DNA of 23,019 bases from a virus. Made by a program: the position numbers and the translations under genes. Shown piece by piece: positions 8,897-15,128 of this stretch (position 1 is the first letter of the stretch; every line of letters starts with the position of its first letter). The stretch lies in IMG/VR virus record IMGVR_UViG_3300042010_000020, positions 1-23,019 of that record, one strand, 5' to 3'. The notes beneath the pieces are model-generated. The model made no database searches. It worked only from the letters and a program-made list of their open reading frames with translations, and was not told the origin of the DNA.

Positions 8897-9631
8897 TCAG
8901 ACCATCGGATCCCAGACACCGCCGATACGGGGTTTGGGCGCTGCTGGAACCCAGGCTCCTCCGATTCGAACCTTAGGAGTTGCCGCGACCCATTGGTTTT
9001 GCCATCGAACCCTACGAGTCACGAAGGTCGTCGATTCTTCAGCCCAATACGACGCGTCTTCGAACTTTGCAACCAGGTCTGGGGTGGTGCTGTTCCAGAC
9101 ACCAGCCATGAACAGCATACCGACAGACGTCTTGTTGAAGGTCCCGCCGATCGTACACCGGGCCATCTCGTTCCAGATTTGGCCGTCGGTGGAGTTGTAC
9201 ATCTTGACGACGTTGTCTGAACCCATTTTCCCGATACCCCACCAGGTACCAGGAACCCAGTCCCAGCCGACACCTACTGTTGTATCGGTGATGACTTCGT
9301 TGCTAGTCGTAGCGAGACCGTCAGGGGAAATGGTGATGTAGGCACCGTTCGGGGCCCCGAGAGCCGATACCGCATTCCCTGAAGTATCATGGGCTCCAAT
9401 ATAGAACTCACAGCCTTCGGTTCTCGTTCCGGATACCGAAAGCTTAGCAGCGAGAATACCCTTCGAAAGATCGAAGAGGATATCGCCTTCGACCCTGGGG
9501 TAATCCGGAACACAAGCAAGGTTCAGAGTCCCACCAGATTCGGTGGTTCCGGGTCCCTGTGTTTCAGTCCACTTGGCCGGATCGAGTACCGCGTCATTGA
9601 AGTTATCAATGAGCGTTTGGGTGTACGCCAC
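8897..9631 (-). CDS. Concanavalin/LamG-like minor tail protein
   Basis: 244 residues with a GTG start (9629-9631) behind AGGAGACCT. The N-terminal ~200 residues start YTQTLIDNFNDAVLDPAKW and continue as a beta-sandwich-type sequence with GGTLNLACVPDYPRVEGDI, WGIGKMGSDNVVKMYNSTDG and VAKFEDASYW. This pattern is seen in LamG/DUF1349-like carbohydrate-binding domains on phage tails and actinobacterial secreted proteins. The C-terminal ~35 residues repeat a short motif, PK[VP]RIGG[AV]W.P, at least twice, and end the protein. Likely role: a surface-exposed tail protein that touches glycans. The fold is recognised by style only; the ligand is unknown. Confidence 0.7.
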   Translation of the reverse strand: MAYTQTLIDNFNDAVLDPAKWTETQGPGTTESGGTLNLACVPDYPRVEGDILFDLSKGILAAKLSVSGTRTEGCEFYIGAHDTSGNAVSALGAPNGAYITISPDGLATTSNEVITDTTVGVGWDWVPGTWWGIGKMGSDNVVKMYNSTDGQIWNEMARCTIGGTFNKTSVGMLFMAGVWNSTTPDLVAKFEDASYWAEESTTFVTRRVRWQNQWVAATPKVRIGGAWVPAAPKPRIGGVWDPMV

Positions 9632-9643
9632 AGGTCTCCTTTC

Positions 9644-10432
9644 TCACCCGTCGCTGATGGTGTAGGTGTGTTCGTCCACCGGAATAACGGTGGGCCAGTC
9701 GAATTGCAGATAGTCTTCACCGAGAGCCTGAATGGCTTCGTCGGGACCGGAAATCGTGTACGTGTGGTCACCATTGTCAGTGACGACGAAGACGAAGAAC
9801 GCGTCGTACAGCTCTTCGAGTTCGGCGAAGCTAGGAAGCCTTGCCGTGTTCTCGTTGTTTCCGTACAACACTTCTTCGATACTCTCCAGGACCTGAATAT
9901 CGGTAGTCCTGGAGTCGATCTCAATGTGCGACGTCCGCTTGTAGCCCGGAATCACAGGCGGTTTCGTCGTGATTGACCAACTGAGTTCGAGCGGCTCGGG
10001 TGAATCTCCGATGGTGCCATACGACCTCTGAGAAGGCTCAGCCATGGCGTTGTAGACCAAATGGATCTTGTAGCCGAGATCGTTGTTAAGATCACTGCCC
10101 ACCATAGTTCGGTAGGAGAATCCGAAAGTCTTTCGTCTCTGTTGAGTGATCCTCAGACCGGGACGGATCTGACTTGAGCCATCACACAGAGCAAACAGAT
10201 CGGGATATGTGAAGGCATTAATCGTGGCGCCGAATTCCTCGGCGGCAGATACGAGCAAGTACTTGTTACCGTCGAGGTAATAGGACTTCGACCCGCCACC
10301 AGTCGGAGCCATTTCAACGGAAGTCAAACCCGACCATGCGACACCGGGTTGTCCTTCGACATACAAGACTCCTCGGTCTACTCCGGCTTCGTAGAGCCGT
10401 TCCCCGGGCGTGTCCCATTCGAGTCGTGCCAC
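9644..10432 (-). CDS. Second major tail protein paralog (MTP2)
   Basis: 262 residues with a GTG start at 10430-10432 behind GGAGG. It aligns along most of its length with the other tail-tube protein (11019-11903). Shared blocks are GER.YE.GVD.GVLY, VSA.EEFG.TI.AFTYP, QQ.RKTFG.SYRT, LGYK.HLVY.A.A.PS and SIDS. The C-terminus differs: instead of an Ig-like domain it has two HTYTIS units (GDHTYTISGPDEAI and DEHTYTISDG), a tail end seen in other actinophage tube proteins. Codon use is mixed, unlike the strongly G/C-ending copy, suggesting lower expression. It could be a minor tube ring, a tail-tip adaptor or an alternative tube subunit. Confidence 0.85.
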   Translation of the reverse strand: MARLEWDTPGERLYEAGVDRGVLYVEGQPGVAWSGLTSVEMAPTGGGSKSYYLDGNKYLLVSAAEEFGATINAFTYPDLFALCDGSSQIRPGLRITQQRRKTFGFSYRTMVGSDLNNDLGYKIHLVYNAMAEPSQRSYGTIGDSPEPLELSWSITTKPPVIPGYKRTSHIEIDSRTTDIQVLESIEEVLYGNNENTARLPSFAELEELYDAFFVFVVTDNGDHTYTISGPDEAIQALGEDYLQFDWPTVIPVDEHTYTISDG

Positions 10433-10446
10433 TCAAGATCCTCCCT

Positions 10447-10989
10447 TCATCCACTCGAACCGAACTGCGATCGTCGTTGGGCGTTGAGTTTCCTCTGCTG
10501 TGCGAGCATCTCAGCCTTGGACATCTTCTTCGGCTGGGTATTCTTCTCGATACACACCCGGATGAGAGTCAACAACCGATTCAAATGCCAGTTTTCGCAT
10601 TCGAGCCAGATGTTGTGAGTGATCATCCAATGGTAGATCACCTCAGCAGTGATGACATCTCTGCTGTGTTTCTGTTGCTTCTTCTCCGCGAACCAAGTAG
10701 CGGACATCTTGGCTGAGATGTATTTGTCGATGGCTACGACGTTGTCTTCCGTAAGACGGGCAAAAACCTCCGGAGGAACATCCGGGGTAAGTGTCATCGC
10801 CTCTTTGATGTACCAAAACGTCTCTTCGGGAGTCTTCTCTTCCTTGCCGAGGAAGGGCTTCTCGAAGAATGACTCCCATTTTGACAGGGAGACCAGAGAG
10901 TGCTCCAACTCCAGCTTGAACGACTTAACAACAAACTCTTGCGTTGATTCGTTGAATCCTTCACTCATCGGGACTTCAATGATGAGCAC
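10447..10989 (-). CDS. Tail assembly chaperone
   Basis: 180 residues. The GTG start at 10987-10989 has a near-perfect AAGGAGGTC ribosome site 5-8 bases upstream. It is a soluble helical protein with LELEHSLVSLSKWESFFEKP near the N-terminus, then KTPEETFWYIKEAMTL, then HWMITHNIWLECENWHLNRL. It ends in a basic MSKAEMLAQQRKLNAQRR tail typical of actinophage tail assembly chaperones, which hold the tape measure during tail assembly. Its place after the first tube gene fits. No separate second chaperone reading frame follows, because MTP2 starts 15 bases downstream. Confidence 0.8.
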   Translation of the reverse strand: MLIIEVPMSEGFNESTQEFVVKSFKLELEHSLVSLSKWESFFEKPFLGKEEKTPEETFWYIKEAMTLTPDVPPEVFARLTEDNVVAIDKYISAKMSATWFAEKKQQKHSRDVITAEVIYHWMITHNIWLECENWHLNRLLTLIRVCIEKNTQPKKMSKAEMLAQQRKLNAQRRSQFGSSG

Positions 10990-11018
10990 TCTCTGACCTC
11001 CTTACTGCGTCGTGACGA

Positions 11019-11903
11019 CTAGAAGTCGCCCTTGGCCCAGTCGGTGTCGACGTTGTTCGGGAACTTGTAGCCCTGGTTCGGACGGGCCTCGACGATCTTG
11101 TTCTCGGTGAGAACCTGCGGGCCGGGAGCCTGCGCCTCGTCGTCGATGTAGTAGGTCACACCGGCGATGGTCGGGATCGTCAGGGTGTTGGTGGCGTCGT
11201 CGTAGGCGGGCTCCGTCGGCGTGGCCGTGAGGACCGTGCCAGAGAACATCGCGACGACGGCTGCCGGGGCGGGCAGAGACGGGTCGGTGCCTGCGGTACC
11301 GTAGAGGAACTCCTCCAGGGTGGCCAGGGCGTCGGCGTCGACCTTCGTCGAGTCGATGGACAGGGTGGCCGTCGGCTTGTAGGTCTGGCCTGCGATCGTG
11401 CCGACCTCGACCGGAGTCGTGGTGAACTCCCACGAGAACGTGATCGCCTCGGGCGAGTCGTTGACGGTGGCGTAGGCCTTCTCGGACGGCGCCGCGAGAG
11501 CCCCGTAGACGAGGTGCAGCTTGTAGCCGTGATCCTGGCCGTCCAGGTCGTTGCCGAGCTTGGTGCGGTAGGACAGACCGAAGGTCTTCCGGCCCTGCTG
11601 GCCGAGCGAGACGCCGGGGGTCGGAGTGGCGGATCCGTCGCACTGCTCCCAGGCGAGCGGGTAGGTGAAGGCCTCGATCGTGCCGCCGAACTCCTCAGCC
11701 GACACGAGGTTGAGGTACTTCATGTTGTCCGCGTACTGCGGGTTGGACTCGGCACCCGAGGGCGACTCGGTGACGGCGGTGAGGCCGTTCCAAGCGTGCC
11801 CCTCGTTGTAGACGCCGGTCGCGTTGGGAATGTAGAGGACACCGTGGTCGACGCCGGTCTCGTAGTACCGCTCGCCAGCCTTGTCCCACGTGAGGACTGC
11901 CAT
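11019..11903 (-). CDS. Major tail protein 1 with C-terminal Ig-like domain
   Basis: 294 residues with an ATG start at 11901-11903. Residues 1-220 form the tail-tube subunit (MAVLTWDKAGERYYETGVDH, EEFGGTIEAFTYPLAWEQCDG, GRKTFGLSYRTKLGNDL). Residues ~222-294 are an added beta domain with TPTEPAYDD, LTIPTIAGVTYYIDD and ARPNQGYKFPNN, which closely matches the end of the capsid protein in this window. Codons almost all end in G or C, unlike most neighbours, consistent with very high expression. It lies after the tail terminator gene, its normal place. It should polymerise into the tail tube with the Ig-like domains projecting outwards. Confidence 0.92.
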   Translation of the reverse strand: MAVLTWDKAGERYYETGVDHGVLYIPNATGVYNEGHAWNGLTAVTESPSGAESNPQYADNMKYLNLVSAEEFGGTIEAFTYPLAWEQCDGSATPTPGVSLGQQGRKTFGLSYRTKLGNDLDGQDHGYKLHLVYGALAAPSEKAYATVNDSPEAITFSWEFTTTPVEVGTIAGQTYKPTATLSIDSTKVDADALATLEEFLYGTAGTDPSLPAPAAVVAMFSGTVLTATPTEPAYDDATNTLTIPTIAGVTYYIDDEAQAPGPQVLTENKIVEARPNQGYKFPNNVDTDWAKGDF

Positions 11904-11916
11904 GAGTTTGTTCCCC

Positions 11917-12237
11917 TCAGAAATAGAGGCTGTATACGTGGTGGTGGAGGTTGTCCGCGACGAATATGCGATTCAGGTTGGACAACGGTAGCTGAGCGAT
12001 GTCGTCGGAGAGGAGCATGATTGCATCCGGATTCCGGCCGATCAGCGTCAACTGATATCGCTTGGCGCGACTGTATGGGTTGTTGTCAGCGAACTCAGTC
12101 TTTGCATTGTCCTGGGCGTAGATGATACAGGGATAACTCATCCCCGTATTCGGAGGGGCCTGGAAATATACGTTAGTACTTCCCAGAACCCCCTCCAGGA
12201 GTGTCTGCAACTCAAGGCGTTTCGGGTGTGGGGCCAT
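11917..12237 (-). CDS. Tail terminator-like neck protein
   Basis: 106 residues from the ATG at 12235-12237, chosen because GGGGGTG lies 6-9 bases upstream. An in-frame GTG at 12246 is the alternative and adds three residues. The gene overlaps the end of the head-closure gene. The sequence RLELQTLLEGVLGSTNVYFQ, then YPCIIYAQDNAKTEFADNNP, then KRYQLTLIGRNPDA matches the small tail-terminator/tail-to-head-joining proteins that cap the tube before it docks to the head. Synteny (head closure, then terminator, then tube) supports this. Confidence 0.8.
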   Translation of the reverse strand: MAPHPKRLELQTLLEGVLGSTNVYFQAPPNTGMSYPCIIYAQDNAKTEFADNNPYSRAKRYQLTLIGRNPDAIMLLSDDIAQLPLSNLNRIFVADNLHHHVYSLYF

Positions 12238-12544
12238 TGTAGACACCCCCTAGCCGCAAGATGAGGCGGGGAACCTTTACTTCGACCTCAGAAACGGCCC
12301 ACAGGGTCCCCGCCCACTCGACATAGCGAATGGCAAAGAAATGTTCGTTGGCGAAAGCATCCGCAACGATACTGATCGAATTACTCACAGAGAGGTCGTT
12401 GTTGACACTCTCACCGTTCCTGAAACTCAACGAATTCCGCACAATATCGCCGTAATACTGGTATTCGACGATCTGGTCTTCGTTCACGCCAGGAGCGGTC
12501 ACAACAGTTACGCCGTATCCCACCTTTCCTGAAAATCGGGTCAT
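12212..12544 (-). CDS. Head closure / head-tail connector protein
   Basis: 110 residues with an ATG start at 12542-12544. It is recognised by MTRFSGKVGYGVTVVTAPGV, YYGDIVRNSLSFRNGESVNN, SNSISIVADAFA and FFAIRYVEWAGTLWAV, a very characteristic conserved pattern in actinophage neck proteins placed just after the capsid gene. The end overlaps the tail terminator start by 26 bases. Expected role: sealing the portal-adaptor channel after DNA packaging and presenting the tail interface. The partner adaptor normally encoded immediately before it is missing here and appears instead at 20639-21010. Confidence 0.82.
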   Translation of the reverse strand: MTRFSGKVGYGVTVVTAPGVNEDQIVEYQYYGDIVRNSLSFRNGESVNNDLSVSNSISIVADAFANEHFFAIRYVEWAGTLWAVSEVEVKVPRLILRLGGVYNGPTPETP

Positions 12545-12561
12545 GACTGGGTCCGCCTAGA

Positions 12562-13860
12562 TCAGGCGCGACGGGTGAAGGTCCAGGAGTCCTGGGCCGA
12601 GTTGGCGAAGTGGTAGCCGGAGTCGGGAACCGCGGTGACGGTCTCCGAGGACCCGACCGGGATGGCGGTCTGAGCACCGGGCGTGAGGGTGGTGCCGTCG
12701 CCGTCCTCGTAGGTCATCCCGGTGACGGTCGGGATGGTGATGACACCGGTGGAGGCGTTGTAGCCCGGCTCCTGCGGGGTCGCCAGGACGCTGTTCGAGG
12801 CGGTCTTCTTGATGACGAGGGCCGACTTCGGACGGACCAGGGCACCGGAGAGGCGGGTTTCCAGCAGGTACTTCTGCTGGTTGTAGTCGATGTCGAAGTC
12901 CTCGAACATCGTGAGCTCGCCGCCGCGGTCGGTGCCGACATTGTAGTCGTCGAGGTTGACGATGATTCCGACGACGTCGGGGTACTCGTTCAGCGGCTCG
13001 ACGAGCTGGATGCTGCTGACGCCCAGGACCTGAGCGACCTCGGACTTGTTGGCGTAGTAGCGACGGCCCATGCCGTCCTTCGCCTTCAGGAACTTGTTGA
13101 GCTCGCGGACCGTGGTGTACAGGGTCGGCGTGCCGGTGCCCTTGTAGAACTCCATGCCGTCCATGACGGCGTCGACGACCTCCTCGTAGGAGGAGTCCGC
13201 GTCGTTGACGTTGACGTTGAGCGTGGTGACGAAGAGCTCGTGGTCGTTGATGATGGAACGGATACCGATGCCGTCCGAAGCACCCAGCGGGTCCTTGACC
13301 TTGTCCTCGGCACCCGGGGCACGGCCGTCGCCGACGAGGATCGCACGCGCGACCTCCTCCTCGGTCATGAGCCGCATCTCGGCCTTCAGGAAGGCGACGA
13401 TGTCGAAGTCCGTGATGTCGAGCATGTCGTCACGGTCGAGCTTCTGCTTCTTGTAGATCGTGGTCGGGCTCGTGGTCCGCTTGCTGACGCCGAACCACTC
13501 CTCCTCCTTGTAGTTCCCCTTGATGTAGCCCTTGGCCCGCGCGTCGTCCTGGGTCAGGTCGGCGGTGAAGGTCTTGATCCGGGAGAACGGGGTCTTGCGG
13601 GTGCCGTTGAGGACGGACGAGACCCACTCGGTCCGGCGCTTCTCGAGGTCGATGGTCCCGGTGGCCATCTTCGCGTCCGGGAACAGGACGTCGATGTTCT
13701 CGATGCCGTGCTGGAGGGCGTAGTTGTTGACGGCCTCACGGATGGACCCGACCTTCACCGCGTCGGCGAAGATGCCCTTGACGTCTTCCTGCGTGAGGCT
13801 GTGCTTGATCGTGTCGCCGCCGTTCTTGGCAGCGTTCTGGTCGAAGACGTTGCGCGACAT
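12562..13860 (-). CDS. Internal-start product: free major capsid protein (nested, in frame)
   Basis: An in-frame ATG at 13858-13860 (Met245 of the fusion) is preceded 7 bases upstream by a perfect AAGGAGG. This would yield a 432-residue capsid protein without protease or scaffold. The downstream N-terminus MSRNVFDQNAAKNGGDTIKH looks like a natural capsid start. If used, the phage makes both a protease-tethered form (low copy) and free capsid (high copy) from one reading frame. This is inferred from the ribosome site and domain boundary; expression is not proven. Confidence 0.65.
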   Translation of the reverse strand: MSRNVFDQNAAKNGGDTIKHSLTQEDVKGIFADAVKVGSIREAVNNYALQHGIENIDVLFPDAKMATGTIDLEKRRTEWVSSVLNGTRKTPFSRIKTFTADLTQDDARAKGYIKGNYKEEEWFGVSKRTTSPTTIYKKQKLDRDDMLDITDFDIVAFLKAEMRLMTEEEVARAILVGDGRAPGAEDKVKDPLGASDGIGIRSIINDHELFVTTLNVNVNDADSSYEEVVDAVMDGMEFYKGTGTPTLYTTVRELNKFLKAKDGMGRRYYANKSEVAQVLGVSSIQLVEPLNEYPDVVGIIVNLDDYNVGTDRGGELTMFEDFDIDYNQQKYLLETRLSGALVRPKSALVIKKTASNSVLATPQEPGYNASTGVITIPTVTGMTYEDGDGTTLTPGAQTAIPVGSSETVTAVPDSGYHFANSAQDSWTFTRRA

Positions 13861-14592
13861 TTCGTCGCCTCCTTCGTGGGTGATGGTGGTCTCGGTGTTC
13901 TCGGTGGCGGAGTGTTCGGCGGCGGACTTCTTCTCGTCCTCCAGGGCGACGCCGATCAGGTAGTGAACGACGTTCTTCTGCTCCTCGTTGAGGGTGTCGT
14001 AGATGTCCTTGACGGTGGTGTCCTTGTCGGCGTGCTCGAGGTTCTCGTCGCCGTCTTCACCGTCCTCGTCCTCTTCGTCATCCTCTTCGTCGTCCTCGTC
14101 CGGCTCCTCCGAGTGAGCGAGAGCGTGGTCGATCGGAACGCCGGTGAGAATGATCGCCTCTTCGTCCGACTCGAAGACGGAACCGTCGGAGTGCTTGATG
14201 TTGACGTAGTCGATCACGGCGCCCGGATTTGCTCCGGCGAGAACGAGACTCACCTCGCGGATCACCCCGTGCATGACGTTCTTGGCCCGCTCCACCAGGT
14301 TGTTGGCGTAGATGGACAGGAACTTGATGTCGCCGTGTTCGACCAACTCCCGGGCGGTCTCGCCCTGCTTGGTCTTGTTGAAGAAGGCGTAGGCGTAGAC
14401 GCCCTCGTCCTTGTGTTCGAGAACGGCGTGGCCGAGAACGTTCTCCGCGCTCGAGTGACCGTGCTGCCACACCAGAGGTACCTGTTGGTGGTGCATGTCC
14501 TTGAACGCGCCGTGCATGATGGTTCGCCCATCCGTGCACTTGAGACCAGCCTTGGTGGCCCAGCCGCCGAAGTCTGCTTCAATGACTCCCAT
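12562..14592 (-). CDS. Fused prohead protease - scaffold - major capsid protein (HK97 fold)
   Basis: 676 residues with an ATG start at 14590-14592. Residues 1-155 form the prohead serine protease, with likely catalytic His44 in VPLVWQHGHS and Ser93 in FLSIYANN, and EVSLVLAGANPGA beyond. Residues 163-190 are an extreme Asp/Glu linker, and 191-244 a helical scaffold-like segment (VKDIYDTLNEEQKNVVHYLI). From Met245 the capsid protein begins (MSRNVFDQNAA), with FSRIKTFTADLTQDDARAKG, TIYKKQKLDRDDMLDITDFD and FEDFDIDYNQQKYLLETRLS. Residues ~600-676 are an Ig-like beta domain shared with major tail protein 1. Codons are strongly G/C-ending. Protease-capsid fusions are known in actinophages; the linker is presumably cleaved during maturation. 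Confidence 0.93.
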   Translation of the reverse strand: MGVIEADFGGWATKAGLKCTDGRTIMHGAFKDMHHQQVPLVWQHGHSSAENVLGHAVLEHKDEGVYAYAFFNKTKQGETARELVEHGDIKFLSIYANNLVERAKNVMHGVIREVSLVLAGANPGAVIDYVNIKHSDGSVFESDEEAIILTGVPIDHALAHSEEPDEDDEEDDEEDEDGEDGDENLEHADKDTTVKDIYDTLNEEQKNVVHYLIGVALEDEKKSAAEHSATENTETTITHEGGDEMSRNVFDQNAAKNGGDTIKHSLTQEDVKGIFADAVKVGSIREAVNNYALQHGIENIDVLFPDAKMATGTIDLEKRRTEWVSSVLNGTRKTPFSRIKTFTADLTQDDARAKGYIKGNYKEEEWFGVSKRTTSPTTIYKKQKLDRDDMLDITDFDIVAFLKAEMRLMTEEEVARAILVGDGRAPGAEDKVKDPLGASDGIGIRSIINDHELFVTTLNVNVNDADSSYEEVVDAVMDGMEFYKGTGTPTLYTTVRELNKFLKAKDGMGRRYYANKSEVAQVLGVSSIQLVEPLNEYPDVVGIIVNLDDYNVGTDRGGELTMFEDFDIDYNQQKYLLETRLSGALVRPKSALVIKKTASNSVLATPQEPGYNASTGVITIPTVTGMTYEDGDGTTLTPGAQTAIPVGSSETVTAVPDSGYHFANSAQDSWTFTRRA
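13868..13874 (-). promoter_or_regulatory. Internal Shine-Dalgarno for the capsid start
   Basis: Minus-strand AAGGAGG, spaced 7 bases from an in-frame ATG. It lies exactly at the junction between the scaffold-like segment and the capsid domain. A strong ribosome site at a domain boundary inside a gene is unlikely to be chance. Confidence 0.65.
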
Positions 14593-14609
14593 TTTGACCG
14601 TCTCCCCTC

Positions 14610-15128
14610 CTACTTCTTTGCCGTGGGTTTGCGGGCTCCGACAGAGCCTTCTTTACGCATCTTCTCGATCCGCTCTTGGATGGTTTTGATCTTGCCCTTC
14701 AAGGACTTGAGCTCATCGGCGAGAATCTCATCCTTGTGCTTCTCGTAGTACTCCTTCGACTGCTTAGCAGCTTTGGCCTTCTGTGAAGCAGTTTGCTTCT
14801 TGGCCGTCGTCTTCTTAGCAGTGGTCTTCTTGGTAGCACTACTCTTGGGCTTGACACCGCTCCGAGCCTTGGCTTGCTTGGTAAGCTCGGCCAAAGCGGT
14901 CCGTAGCTTTTCCAGGCGAGCCTTGAGGGCGTTTACCTCGGCTTCGAGTTTCCTGCGCCGTTCAGCTTGTCGCTGAGCCCTTGTCTTAGTAGGCGGCTTG
15001 GGCTTTGCTGTAGGCCTACTTTTCGACGTCGCAACTGCTGCTGCCTTACGACCCTTCAGCTTTCGAGTCTTGAGGTAATACTCGCGTCTCTTAGCTGCAT
15101 CGTAGGCATGTTCCAGTTTGTCACTCAT
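14610..15128 (-). CDS. Lys/Ala-rich coiled-coil protein with histone-H1-like stretch
   Basis: 172 residues from the ATG at 15126-15128, which overlaps the portal stop by 8 bases. A longer upstream frame is rejected. The N-terminus AYDAAKRREYYLKTRKLKGR is a motif I recognise from other actinophage late-gene proteins. A basic Pro/Lys linker follows (about 34-50), then a first coiled coil (58-87), then an H1-like tract at about 95-123 with TKKTTAKKTTAKKQTA, then a second coiled coil (126-160) and a basic end. It sits between portal and protease-capsid, where other phages have scaffold or minor head genes. It might bind DNA or act in assembly; the role is not established. The extreme basic charge is the main oddity. 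Confidence 0.75.
   Translation of the reverse strand: MSDKLEHAYDAAKRREYYLKTRKLKGRKAAAVATSKSRPTAKPKPPTKTRAQRQAERRRKLEAEVNALKARLEKLRTALAELTKQAKARSGVKPKSSATKKTTAKKTTAKKQTASQKAKAAKQSKEYYEKHKDEILADELKSLKGKIKTIQERIEKMRKEGSVGARKPTAKK

Noticed and set aside
10336-10530. Programmed frameshift product of the tail chaperone
   Set aside because: No clear slippery heptamer was found, and the shifted frame reads through the second tail tube gene with no conserved character.
12610-14748. 712-codon plus-strand open frame
   Set aside because: It is antisense to the protease-capsid fusion. The Val/Asp/Leu/Gly-rich composition is typical of the shadow of a G/C-ending codon gene, and it has no ribosome site.
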